A stretch of 27,358 nt of DNA, taken from the NCBI GenBank assembly GCA_036260105.1, contig DATAAN010000292.1:1-27358 (forward strand), read 5' to 3'. Position numbers and translations under genes: made by a program. Position 1 is the first letter of the stretch. Each line of letters opens with the position of its first letter. The stretch is from JAJCYE01 sp036260105. Its GTDB lineage: Bacteria > Actinomycetota > CADDZG01 > JAHWKV01. The notes below the pieces were generated by a model. That model had not been told where the DNA came from. It made no database searches and was given only the letters and a program-made list of their open reading frames with translations. This document shows, piece after piece, positions 7,640 to 15,371 of this stretch.

Positions 7640-8524
7640 GTGTCGAGCGGGCACCACACACTCCGGGCCGACCGTGTCACCCTCGCCTACGACAAAATCG
7701 AGGTGGCGAAGGACCTTTCGCTCAGCATCGCTCCCGGCCGGATCACCAGCATCGTCGGAGCAAACGCCAGCGGCAAATCGACCCTGCTGCGGGCTCTGTC
7801 CCGGCTGCTCAAGCCCAAAGGCGGAGCGGTCCTCCTGGACGGGCAGGACATCCACCGCCTTCCGACGAGGACGGTGGCCAGAAGCCTCGGCATCCTGCCC
7901 CAGTCGCCCACCGCACCCGAGGGAATCACCGTCGCCGACCTGGTCGCCCGAGGCAGGTACCCACATCAGAAGTGGTTCCGGCAGTGGACCGCCCGAGACG
8001 ACGAGGCGGTTGCCGGGGCGATGGAGGCCACGAGGACGGTCGAGGTGGCGGACAGGCCGGTCGACGAGCTGTCCGGCGGCCAGCGGCAGCGGGTATGGAT
8101 CGCCATGGCGCTGGCGCAGGGTACCGACCTGATGCTGCTCGACGAGCCGACCACCTTCCTGGACGTCGCCCACCAGGTCGACGTCCTCGACCTGCTGGTC
8201 GACCTGAACCAGAAGGAGGGGCGAACCATCGTGATGGTGCTACACGACCTCAACCACGCCTGCCGCTACAGCCACCACCTGGTGGCGATGAGCCGGGGCC
8301 GGATCGTCGCCGAGGGGAGCCCACAGCAAGTCGTGAGCGAAGCGCTGATCAAGGAGGTCTTCGACTTGAGCTGCCGGGTGCTGCCCGACCCCGTGGCGGG
8401 CACTCCGATGGTCGTCCCGGTGGGCAGACACATCAACGTGAACGAAGAGCAAACGTTTGCCGTCGGCACGGACGACGAAGCGCCGGAAGAAGCACAGCTG
8501 GACCGGACGCCCCAGAACCCATGA
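7640..8524 (+). CDS. Iron-siderophore ABC transporter ATPase (FepC/FecE-like)
   Basis: 294 residues, cytoplasmic ATPase that powers the two permeases. In order: Walker A GANASGKS (40-47), Q-loop in ILPQSPTAPEGITV (about 87), signature LSGGQRQR (144-151), Walker B LMLLDEPT (164-171), and switch His202 in VMVLHDLNHA. RGRYPHQKWFRQW between Q-loop and signature is typical of ferric-siderophore ATPases. The GTG start lies two bases after the TAA of permease 2, so all three genes are one operon. A C-terminal tail of about 40 acidic residues (after residue 255) is longer than in most family members and has no known function. Confidence 0.92.
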   Translation: MSSGHHTLRADRVTLAYDKIEVAKDLSLSIAPGRITSIVGANASGKSTLLRALSRLLKPKGGAVLLDGQDIHRLPTRTVARSLGILPQSPTAPEGITVADLVARGRYPHQKWFRQWTARDDEAVAGAMEATRTVEVADRPVDELSGGQRQRVWIAMALAQGTDLMLLDEPTTFLDVAHQVDVLDLLVDLNQKEGRTIVMVLHDLNHACRYSHHLVAMSRGRIVAEGSPQQVVSEALIKEVFDLSCRVLPDPVAGTPMVVPVGRHINVNEEQTFAVGTDDEAPEEAQLDRTPQNP

Positions 8525-8583
8525 CGGCTGGCCGACCAGCAGGCTGGAAGCTGTGGCGGCGGTGGCAACCGGAAATGGGGTGC

Positions 8584-8612
8584 AGCCTTGCCCGGTACAG
8601 TGAGCCAAGGCT
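8584..8612 (+). terminator. Hairpin in the 3' region of the importer operon
   Basis: AGCCTTG (8584-8590) pairs perfectly with CAAGGCT (8606-8612) around a 15-base loop, 60 bp after the ATPase stop and between convergent genes. There is no T-run, so this would be at best a weak or Rho-assisted end, or a structured 3' UTR. Confidence 0.3.
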
Positions 8613-8700
8613 TGTCAGTAAACGGCGGGAAGCCAGGCCCCGGGTGGGGGCACAATCGCCTTGCCGGACGTCCCGCTGTCGTTCCGAGCGAAAGTGGGCG

Positions 8701-8913
8701 TCAGTACGGAAGCAGGACGACTCGGCATCGGGTGCACCGGCCGGCGGGCGACTTGCTGAACAGGAACCCCGCTCCACTGAGCTGCTCATCGCGGGGCCGT
8801 CCGGTGGACGCCTCGGGTCGCCACACCAGGCCTATGGGGGTCCTTGCCCGCACGTGGCCGCTCTCAACATTGCCTCCACAGATGGGGCAGACCGAGATAT
8901 CCGGACCGGCCAC
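8701..8913 (-). CDS. Small zinc-ribbon protein (DUF6487-like)
   Basis: 70 residues. CPICGG near the start (Cys9, Cys12) and CTRC near the end (Cys60, Cys63) give a four-cysteine zinc ribbon. The spacing, the G-x-V after the first knuckle, the WRPE segment and the hydrophobic end VVLLPY match a widespread small-protein family with the plan CPxCG...W...CxxC..I/V. The start is GTG at 8913, supported by GGAGG eight bases upstream. Its function is unknown; it is cytoplasmic, and a structural or redox-switched zinc role is likely. It lies convergent to the importer operon and is not part of it. Confidence 0.7.
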   Translation of the reverse strand: MAGPDISVCPICGGNVESGHVRARTPIGLVWRPEASTGRPRDEQLSGAGFLFSKSPAGRCTRCRVVLLPY

Positions 8914-9111
8914 GTCAGAACCTCCGTTTCCCAGACAGCAGACGCCGGAGTCGGTCAGCGCCTGCTCCGCGTGCTCGAGAACGCCTGAAAGCTAATCCAG
9001 CAGCACTTATCAAGTCAACGAAGAATTAGGAGTGGCTAACACTTCGGCTAAGTACCGCCTGAGTGGAGTTCGGAATGGACGTTTCGCCGCGGGCAGGAGG
9101 GGCTAACTACA

Positions 9112-9393
9112 TTGCCGATGGAAGCAGACGATTTCGTGAGCGTGCACGTAGCCACCAACCCCACCGAGCACCTCCTCCTGCGCTCGTTGCTCGAGGCCAA
9201 CGGCATCGACGTAAGGCTCGAAGCCACCAACGCGACCGGGACCTATCCGGACTCGGCGGCAAGCATGGCGCAGTCGGACCTGTTCGTGCCCGCTAAGGAC
9301 GCGGAGCGAGCCCGCGAGATTTTGCGAAACGCCGAAGCGGGAAAGCTCGAGCTGGATGCTCCGGGCTCCGCCGGTGCCGACACCGCCCCTTAA
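9112..9393 (+). CDS. DUF2007-family small protein
   Basis: 93 residues. The N-terminal 65 residues fit DUF2007 (also called putative signal-transducing protein): a short beta strand FVSVHVATNPTEHLLL, helix LRSLLEANGIDV, then strands ending in DLFVPAKDAERAREIL. This small alpha/beta fold is common in actinobacteria and Bacteroidetes and has no defined reaction. TTG at 9112 is preferred because AGGAGGGG ends 9 bp upstream; ATG 9118 is in frame but its spacing would be 15 bp. The C-terminus is short, acidic and low-complexity. It converges with the response regulator gene. Confidence 0.75.
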   Translation: MPMEADDFVSVHVATNPTEHLLLRSLLEANGIDVRLEATNATGTYPDSAASMAQSDLFVPAKDAERAREILRNAEAGKLELDAPGSAGADTAP

Positions 9394-9422
9394 CCGCCAC
9401 CCCTCAGCTCTCCAACCCCCGG

Positions 9423-10073
9423 CTACTCCAAGCCGGCCGACGCCTCGCGTGCCCTGACGATCGCTTCCGCGCGCGTCGCCACCTGCAGCTTGTTGAAGAT
9501 GTTCGAGACGTGGTTGCGAACCGTCTTCGGCGTGAGCCCGAGCGCCCGGGCGATCTCGGCGTTCGTCTTGTGGGCCGCCATCTCCTGCAGGATCTGCTGC
9601 TCCCGCTCGGTCAGCTCCGGATAGGCCTGCGCCAGGCGGGTCGGCCGCGGCGCCGAGAAGTACTGCATCATCCGGCGGGCGATCGCCGGGCCGAAGATCG
9701 CTTCGCCGCTGGCGACGCCCGTGATCGCCCGAAGTATCTCCGCCCGAAGCGCCCCCTTCAGCAGGTACCCGCGCGCCCCGGCCCGCATCGCTTCGAAGAC
9801 CGAGTCGTCGTCCTCCAGCATCGTCAGCATCAGCACGCCGATGTGCGGACTGGACTGCATGATCCGCCGGGTTGCCTCGATACCGTTCAGCTCCGGCATT
9901 CGGATGTCCATGAGGACGATGTCTGGTTGCAGCGTTCCGGCCAGCCTGACCGCTTCGGACCCGTTCTTCGCCTCACCTGCGACCTCGGTCTCGGGGGTCG
10001 AGCTCAGCAGCGACTTGAGTCCGGCACGGAACTGGTCGTTGTCGTCGCAGACCAGCACCCGCAACCGCTCCAT
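9423..10073 (-). CDS. NarL/LuxR-family response regulator
   Basis: 216 residues. Residues 5-120 form a receiver domain with acidic pair Asp10/Asp11, phospho-acceptor Asp56 in VLMDIRMP, a conserved Thr in MLTM and Lys in LLKGAL. Residues 148-212 form a LuxR-type helix-turn-helix with LTEREQQILQEMA and TPKTVRNHVSNIFNKLQVA. Phosphorylation by the kinase encoded directly upstream should promote dimerisation and DNA binding. The ATG at 10073 is directly next to the kinase stop codon, showing a cognate, translationally coupled pair. The target genes are not apparent; autoregulation of the membrane-protein-led operon is the simplest expectation. Confidence 0.95.
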   Translation of the reverse strand: MERLRVLVCDDNDQFRAGLKSLLSSTPETEVAGEAKNGSEAVRLAGTLQPDIVLMDIRMPELNGIEATRRIMQSSPHIGVLMLTMLEDDDSVFEAMRAGARGYLLKGALRAEILRAITGVASGEAIFGPAIARRMMQYFSAPRPTRLAQAYPELTEREQQILQEMAAHKTNAEIARALGLTPKTVRNHVSNIFNKLQVATRAEAIVRAREASAGLE

Positions 10074-12089
10074 CTACGGGTGCTCCCCTGACCCGGCCGG
10101 TAGGGGAAGCCTGGCCGTGACGACGGTGCCGCCCTCCGGCCCGGGCGAGACCGCGCAGTCTCCTCCGAGCTCGGATGCGCGCTCGCGCATGGACCTAAGA
10201 CCGATACCCGGTTGCGCCACCTCAGGCATGCCGGCGCCGTCGTCCTCCACCTGTAGCTCCAGGTGACCGTCTTGCATCCTCAAGCGCAGACGGCAGCTGG
10301 TTGCGCCGGCGTGACGCACCACGTTCGCTACGGCTTCGTGCGCTATCCGGAACGCAGCGACCTCCACTGCTGCAGGTAGCGGCGGCAGGCTGTCGGGCAG
10401 GTCGAGCTGCAGCTGGAGCCGGCCTGAGCCCAGCTTGTCGAGGGAGGACTTGAGGGCGCCGGCGAGGCCGAGCTCGTCCAGCGCAGGAGGCCGGAGCTGG
10501 TAGACGAGCCGACGGATGTCCGAGGTGGAGGCCTGAAGCTGATCCACCAGCTCGTCGAGAAGTTTCCGGGCCCCCTCGGGGTCGGCCGAAACGACCTCTC
10601 GGGCGGCGTCGGCCTGCAGGGTCATCCCGGCGAGGGCCGGTCCCAGCCCGTCGTGCAGATCTCGTCTCATCCGCCGCCGCTCCTCCTCCCGGCTGTTCAC
10701 CAGCCGCTCCCGGGCGTTCTGCAGGTCCAGGGTCAGGCGGACTGCTGCGACCGCGGCGCTGGCCTGGCGGGCCAGGTCCTCCAGCAGCTCCATCTCGGCC
10801 GGCGCAAACCTCCCGCCGGCCGACCGTGGCGCCACGACCAGATCGCCTACTCGTTCCGAGCGGTGCACGAGCGGAATCCTCAGGCAGCCTGGAGGTGGAT
10901 CACCGGTGGCAGCCGCCGGCCCGGCGTCGCCGGCCAGCTCGATCGCCGCGTACGGCAGGCCGAGGGCGCCCGCAACGGTCTCGACTATGGTCGGCAGGAC
11001 CGACTGAGGCTCCAGGGATGCCTCCAGCCGGCGGCCCAGCTCGGCCATGACCTCGTGGGGCTCGTCCCGCCTCCCGAACATCAGCCTGTTTACGCCCGTC
11101 TGAATTCGCTGCCTCACCTGCGCAAAGGCCAGGGCGACCAGCCCGGCACCGGCGAACGAGAGCAGGTTTCGGTTGGCCGCGATGGTGCCGCCCAGTCCCC
11201 CGGCCACTGCGACGTAGAGGCCGAGCAGCACGACGGTGAGCCCGCCGTAGACGAGAGTCCGGTTGATCACCACGTCCAGGCTCCACAGCCTGTGCTTCAA
11301 GATCGCCTGGGCGAGTGCGAGTGGGACAAGGGAAAAGCCGAGAGTGATGCCGGTGACGCTAGCGACGTCGATAGCCAGCGCTCCCACCCCCGGACGCGAG
11401 AGGGCGGGAATGCCCTCGAGCATCGGGAACAGGATCTGGGCGCCGACGCCCGCGCCGAAGGCCATGCTGACCCGCTTGGTCTGGATCTTCTGCTCCGGAT
11501 CGGAGACCCGGAGATAGCGGTAGACCTGCGCGCCCAGACCCAGAACCAGTGTCAGAACGAGCGCAAAGAACAGCGCCTCACTGGGTGGGCCGGCAACCGA
11601 ACCGCGCAGAGCGAGCGTCGCCACCAGCAGCGCAGCGGCAAGGGGAGCCGTCCACCGCGGGGTCCAGCGGCCGTCCGGAAAAAGGAACAGCAGAAGCACC
11701 AGAGAACAGAGCAGGACGAGGAATGCGACTGTCGCGGCGGGTGCCAGGCCGGGCCACCGGGCGGTCAACGCCTCGAGATTCGGAGCGTTGGCCGTCCCGA
11801 CGGTTATCACGAATGCGGACATCAGCCAGGCCAGCGGCTCGGCGGGCCTGCGGGAGACCATTGCGATGCCGACGCTCAGGGTCAGCACCCCGAACGCGGC
11901 TTGAAGCAGAGCCCAGTAGGCGGCGTAGGTGCCCTGGGAGATGCCGAGCTGGTCCAATCCCGCCTGTACCCCGGCGGGTGGGCTCAGCTTGTGTAGGTAA
12001 AGGGCCGGGATGGAGGCCGCGAACAGCGCCGCCAGCGGCGCAGCTGCGGCCGTCCACCCCGTTCGGACGGCTACCAGGGATACCCTCAC
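10074..12089 (-). CDS. Multi-TM sensor histidine kinase, HisKA_3 (NarX/LiaS-like) type
   Basis: 671 residues. The first 330 residues hold about eight to ten hydrophobic helices, an unusually large membrane sensor part. Residues about 345-455 look like a GAF domain. The HisKA_3 dimerisation domain has EEERRRMRRDLHDGLGPAL with phospho-acceptor His479. The HATPase domain ends the protein, with the N-box EAVANVVRHAGA and G-boxes VEDDGAGMP and GIGLRSMRERA. It should autophosphorylate and pass phosphate to the downstream NarL-type regulator. The GTG start at 12089 is preceded by AAGGAGCGG. It follows the small membrane protein gene by 26 bp, so the three genes form one operon, and the membrane partner may take part in sensing. 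Confidence 0.95.
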   Translation of the reverse strand: MRVSLVAVRTGWTAAAAPLAALFAASIPALYLHKLSPPAGVQAGLDQLGISQGTYAAYWALLQAAFGVLTLSVGIAMVSRRPAEPLAWLMSAFVITVGTANAPNLEALTARWPGLAPAATVAFLVLLCSLVLLLFLFPDGRWTPRWTAPLAAALLVATLALRGSVAGPPSEALFFALVLTLVLGLGAQVYRYLRVSDPEQKIQTKRVSMAFGAGVGAQILFPMLEGIPALSRPGVGALAIDVASVTGITLGFSLVPLALAQAILKHRLWSLDVVINRTLVYGGLTVVLLGLYVAVAGGLGGTIAANRNLLSFAGAGLVALAFAQVRQRIQTGVNRLMFGRRDEPHEVMAELGRRLEASLEPQSVLPTIVETVAGALGLPYAAIELAGDAGPAAATGDPPPGCLRIPLVHRSERVGDLVVAPRSAGGRFAPAEMELLEDLARQASAAVAAVRLTLDLQNARERLVNSREEERRRMRRDLHDGLGPALAGMTLQADAAREVVSADPEGARKLLDELVDQLQASTSDIRRLVYQLRPPALDELGLAGALKSSLDKLGSGRLQLQLDLPDSLPPLPAAVEVAAFRIAHEAVANVVRHAGATSCRLRLRMQDGHLELQVEDDGAGMPEVAQPGIGLRSMRERASELGGDCAVSPGPEGGTVVTARLPLPAGSGEHP

Positions 12090-12115
12090 GCCCGCTCCTT
12101 TTGGCCGATTGCGGG

Positions 12116-12829
12116 TTATACGCTCACGGCCCTACCGGATGCAACCGCCCGTGTTCCGGTCGACGCCTCTGCCCGTAGACGGTTTCCCGCAACGGCGTAT
12201 CCGGCGAAGGCCAGGGTGTACAGCGTCGTCACCGGCAGCATGCCGCTGAACCAGTTGTCGGCTTCGGGTCCGATGGGGCCGCCGAACATTCCGGCGGCGA
12301 TCATTCCGACGGCAAAGCCGGGGAGAGCCGCGACGAGCAGCCACCCGGAGGTTCGGGGAAAGCTGCCGGACCGAAGAATCGCGATGCCCAGCAGCGGGAA
12401 AGCGAGAAGCGACGCCATCGCCACAATGCCCAGCGCTCCGGCACCGTGGGCGAGGGGCCCGTCCGGCCCCAGCAGGGACCGTGCTCCCTCGTTGGCCGCC
12501 ATAACGCCCACTGCGAACCCTTCGTACAGGGTCAGGTAGCAGTGGTAGGCGATCGCAACCAGAGACGACAGAAAGGCCACCACACCGAGGGTGCCTGCTC
12601 GATCAGCGATCCGGGCGTACACCGCAGGCAGTCCCGCCATGACGAGCACCCAGCTTACGAACATGACAACGTGGGCTGGTCCGTAGAGCGGCTGGTCCAC
12701 ATGGGAAAGCTGCTCTCCGGCGGGATGCAGGGCGAACCCCGTTACCTGAAGCACCGCCGCGATCACCAGAGCCATGCCTCCCAGCCGGTACAGCCTCGCC
12801 GCCTTGAATCCGTTTGCTGCTGCGTCCAT
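12116..12829 (-). CDS. Integral membrane protein of unknown family, operon with the histidine kinase
   Basis: 237 residues with about six hydrophobic segments, for example MALVIAAVLQVTGFAL, VVMFVSWVLVMAGLPAVYA, LGVVAFLSSLVAIAY, and LLVAALPGFAVGMIAAGMF. The true start is ATG 12829, which has AGGAGGT 7 bp upstream; the frame extends further back to 12901 but without a ribosome site. No transport or enzyme motif is visible; the arrangement recalls DUF4386-like membrane proteins, without certainty. It is the first gene of the membrane protein, kinase, response regulator operon, so a role as an accessory sensor or as the regulated effector is the reasonable inference. Confidence 0.75.
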   Translation of the reverse strand: MDAAANGFKAARLYRLGGMALVIAAVLQVTGFALHPAGEQLSHVDQPLYGPAHVVMFVSWVLVMAGLPAVYARIADRAGTLGVVAFLSSLVAIAYHCYLTLYEGFAVGVMAANEGARSLLGPDGPLAHGAGALGIVAMASLLAFPLLGIAILRSGSFPRTSGWLLVAALPGFAVGMIAAGMFGGPIGPEADNWFSGMLPVTTLYTLAFAGYAVAGNRLRAEASTGTRAVASGRAVSV

Positions 12830-12958
12830 TGCCTTACCTCCTAGCTTGACTTCCTTGGAGGCAGGATGCGGCTGCCCGCGTCCCGGCGTCATGAGGCACA
12901 CGGCCCGGAGGACCGGGAAGTTTGGCCATGGTGAGCTTCCACATGATGACTTCGCTGA

Positions 12959-13144
12959 AAGCAGCCGGTCGCCGTCCGCCTGGTCAACGGCAAGCCGTTC
13001 GACCCCTACCCGTTCATCCTGCTGAATCTGGCTCTTTCCTTCCAGGCTGCCTATACCCGGCCGATCGTGAAGGTGTCGAAGAACCGGCAGTCTGCTAGGG
13101 ACCGCGACCGGAAGGACTGGTTGGCTAGGGCTACTCGGGCCTAA
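12959..13144 (+). pseudogene. DUF1003 gene remnant
   Basis: The frame ending at TAA 13142-13144 encodes VNGKPFDPYPFILLNLALS, then FQAAYTRPIVKVSKNRQSA and RDRDRKDW. This is the conserved second half of DUF1003 membrane proteins (FDPYPF, second membrane segment, S-x-NR-x4-DR). A TGA at 12956 cuts the frame, and the first membrane segment with its usual W-x2-N motif cannot be found in any frame upstream. The 3' end overlaps the end of the KaiC-like gene by 14 bases on the other strand. It looks like a decayed gene, not a functional short one. Confidence 0.65.
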
Positions 13145-14555
13145 ATGAGTGCCGGCCCAAGCCGAGAGTCATCCCGGTGCGAACCACGTCGCCCAGCACG
13201 ATGCCTTCAGGCTCGATGGAGAACTCGCGGATCTCCTGCTCGTGCCGGCTGGCCCGGGTCTTGGTCACCGACATAGCCCGCTTGATCGATCCTCGGTCGA
13301 TGAAGTAGTTGAGGAGCACGACGTTGTCCGACAGGTGCGAGATTCCGAACTCGGAGAAACGCTCGACACCGAACAGCTCAGGGATCTCCATGGTCATCAT
13401 CAGGCTGATGCCAGCCCTTGAGCAGCGCTGCATCAGCGAGTAGAGGAACTCACGGAACCGCACCTCGTCCCCCGTGGTCATTCTCAGGTCCGGTAGGCTG
13501 TCCAGCAGGATGCGCCTCGCCCCGGACGTCTTGGCCAGGCGGAGTAGGTCGTAGACCCACTCGTCGACGTATACGTCGACGGGGGAGCGGTACATGACCT
13601 CAACGCCGGGCTCGTTCAGCGACCAGCCGAAGCCGTCCACGATCCGCTGGAGCTGAATCGGGTTCTCCTGGAGCGTCGCCACGATCCCCGGCTCACCGAG
13701 ACGGGCGCCGTTGAAGATGAAGTGGAGACCCATGAGCGTCTTGCCGGATCCGGAGGGTCCGGCGACGAGGGTGGACGACCCGGGCCAGTAGCCCTGCGCC
13801 AGCATGTGGTCGAGAGCGACGATGCCCGACGAAAGGCGGGGACCTTGAAGGACGTACTGCTCGTCCGCCGGCGTATCGGCCAGCCGGGGGAACAGCCGCA
13901 ATCCTTCGCTGCTGAGCCGGTAGGTGTGCCTTCCGGACAGAAAGTCGCTTCCCCGCAGCTTCACGACCTGTAGAAACCGAACTTCGCGCTCCCCGGTCCG
14001 GACGGTGCGCAGCGACACTATGGCGTCGGCTACCGCAAACTCCGGTCCGGTGGAGACGTCGGCGTCGTCGTACTCCCCGACCCACAGCGCCGCAGCCGTA
14101 GAGGCGCTCAACCGGCCGGCCAAGGCGTGCAGGAACCTCCGGAAGTCGCCGGAGGTCTCGGCGAAGGCGCCGAGTGCCTTGAAGCTGTCGATGACGATCA
14201 AACCCGGGCGCCGATTCCTCAGCACGGAGCCGATCCGCTCTGCCACCCCGTCGAGGCCCTGGTTGTTGAGAATTTCGCCGAGGTCCTCGTAAAAGACGGA
14301 TGTGCCGATCGCCGCCGGATCGAAGAACTTCAGGCTCTGCCCGAAGCGAAGGATCTTCTCCAGAGGCTCGGAGACGGTGGCGAAGTAGACCGACGGCAGC
14401 TCGGGCGTACCGTTCTTGAACACGTACTGCTGAGCGATGATTGTCTTGCCGGTTCCGGGGCGGCCGATGAGCAGGTTGATCGCGTTGGCGGGGAGGCCCC
14501 CGCCCAGGACGAGGTCTAGAGGGTCGTTACCGCTGGCGAGCCGGTTCCTTGTCAA
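13131..14555 (-). CDS. KaiC-like double RecA-domain ATPase
   Basis: 474 residues with two tandem RecA/KaiC domains. Domain 1 has Walker A GRPGTGKT (31-38) and Walker B LIVID (119-123). Domain 2 has Walker A GPSGSGKT (266-273) and Walker B RRILLDS. In both, only the second of the two catalytic-type glutamates of KaiC (EE) is kept: VSEP (Glu63) in domain 1 and LQEN in domain 2. By hand alignment the KaiC autophosphorylation pair Ser431/Thr432 becomes Ser406/His407 in FGISHLSD, so one site could survive. No kaiA or kaiB is nearby, so a clock is not implied. TTG 14555 overlaps the TGA of the MerR-like gene, so the two are coupled; the protein probably acts with that regulator in an ATP-dependent signal relay. 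Confidence 0.88.
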   Translation of the reverse strand: MTRNRLASGNDPLDLVLGGGLPANAINLLIGRPGTGKTIIAQQYVFKNGTPELPSVYFATVSEPLEKILRFGQSLKFFDPAAIGTSVFYEDLGEILNNQGLDGVAERIGSVLRNRRPGLIVIDSFKALGAFAETSGDFRRFLHALAGRLSASTAAALWVGEYDDADVSTGPEFAVADAIVSLRTVRTGEREVRFLQVVKLRGSDFLSGRHTYRLSSEGLRLFPRLADTPADEQYVLQGPRLSSGIVALDHMLAQGYWPGSSTLVAGPSGSGKTLMGLHFIFNGARLGEPGIVATLQENPIQLQRIVDGFGWSLNEPGVEVMYRSPVDVYVDEWVYDLLRLAKTSGARRILLDSLPDLRMTTGDEVRFREFLYSLMQRCSRAGISLMMTMEIPELFGVERFSEFGISHLSDNVVLLNYFIDRGSIKRAMSVTKTRASRHEQEIREFSIEPEGIVLGDVVRTGMTLGLGRHSFRPE

Positions 14556-15283
14556 ACGGCCGCCGGCGCGTCGGTGAATGAACCGGAGATCAGAAGGCGT
14601 TCGACGGTTGCCAGGAACTTGGGCCGCTCCAGGGGCTTCTTCAGGAACGCGTCGGCGCCCGCGCCGAGTGCACGGTCCGGTGCATCCACCGTGGAAACCG
14701 CTAGGACGGCCGGAGAGGCTTCCCGGCGCTTGACCAGCCGGCAGAGCTCGAGACCCCGCCCGCCGGACAGCAGCATCTCGATCACTACAAGGGAGGGCTT
14801 GGCGTCGTCCACGGCCTTGGCGGCGGAGTCGACGTCCAAGGTGATCTCCACCTGGTAGCCCTCGCTTTTCAGGAAGTGCTCCTCGAACTCGGCGGCGTAC
14901 GGGTCGTTCTCGGCAATCACCACCTTGTGAGGACGGTCGGGCGACGGCAGAGGAGTGGACGGGCGGGCAGAGCCTTGGAGCCGCTCGTGCAGGAGGCGGT
15001 GGGCGTCGGCGGCGCTCACCCCCCGGTCAATTTGCAGCTTGACGAACTCCAGAGAGCTCACCTGGTCGCGGTTGTAGAGCCGGTGACCGCTCGAGCTGCG
15101 CTCGGGCACTACCAGGCCGTAGCGGTCCTCCCACGTCCGCAACGTGGCGACCGGTACCCCCAGCATTCGGGCGACGGAGCTGATGCTGTAGATCGGGACA
15201 GAGCCTTCCATGCTCGTCAGGGCGTCCTCAGCTTTCTCGGAAGGTCGGCTCGGCGGTGCTTGCCGCTCAAGGTTTATTCCCAT
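14552..15283 (-). CDS. MerR-type HTH protein fused to a receiver-like domain with Glu at the phospho-acceptor site
   Basis: 243 residues. Residues 30-100 are a MerR-family winged HTH of the MlrA/LitR/CarH kind: YSISSVARMLGVPVATLRTW, then ERSSSGHRLYNRDQV. Residues 118-233 have the receiver fold: VVIAENDP at the start, VVIEMLLSGGRGLELCRLVK in the middle and FLKKPLERPKFL near the end. The residue that is normally phospho-accepting Asp is Glu169, which often mimics a permanently active state or marks a pseudo-receiver; Lys215/216 is kept. The cobalamin-binding domain of LitR/CarH is absent, replaced by this domain. The ATG at 15283 has AGAGG almost touching it; ATG 15211 is an alternative that keeps both domains. 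It is coupled by overlap to the KaiC-like gene. Confidence 0.85.
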   Translation of the reverse strand: MGINLERQAPPSRPSEKAEDALTSMEGSVPIYSISSVARMLGVPVATLRTWEDRYGLVVPERSSSGHRLYNRDQVSSLEFVKLQIDRGVSAADAHRLLHERLQGSARPSTPLPSPDRPHKVVIAENDPYAAEFEEHFLKSEGYQVEITLDVDSAAKAVDDAKPSLVVIEMLLSGGRGLELCRLVKRREASPAVLAVSTVDAPDRALGAGADAFLKKPLERPKFLATVERLLISGSFTDAPAAV

Positions 15284-15290
15284 CCTCTGA

Positions 15291-15328
15291 ACTACCTATT
15301 CACTACCTCTTCAATATCGTGGTAAAGT
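15291..15328. promoter_or_regulatory. Divergent promoter region with two ACTACCT repeats 11 bp apart
   Basis: ACTACCT occurs at 15291-15297 and 15302-15308, exactly one helical turn apart, between the MerR-like gene (-) and the STAS gene (+). A weak plus-strand promoter can be drawn: TTCACT (15299-15304), an 18-bp spacer and TAAAGT (15323-15328). The repeats overlap its -35. Eleven-bp direct repeats are known for CarH-type MerR operators, so autoregulation is a reasonable inference. Confidence 0.4.
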
Positions 15329-15371
15329 CTACTTGCGGGCTTCCTATCCACCTGCTGAGAGGTATGGCTCT

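Noticed and set aside
8545..8640. Cobalamin-riboswitch-like segments on the plus strand (GGAAGC, GGTGGCAACCGG, GCAGCC, AAGCCAGG)
   Set aside because: The order recalls a B12 riboswitch, but the peripheral stems are missing, the core ACTGT is replaced, a competing 7-bp hairpin forms, and no plus-strand gene follows directly. A covariance-model search would decide.
7504..8988. 494-residue plus-strand frame over the importer ATPase
   Set aside because: Low-complexity Arg/Gly/Pro translation in another frame of the ATPase gene, without homologous motifs.
10653..11996. 447-residue plus-strand frame opposite the histidine kinase
   Set aside because: Compositional shadow of the GC-rich kinase gene; no ribosome site, no domain.
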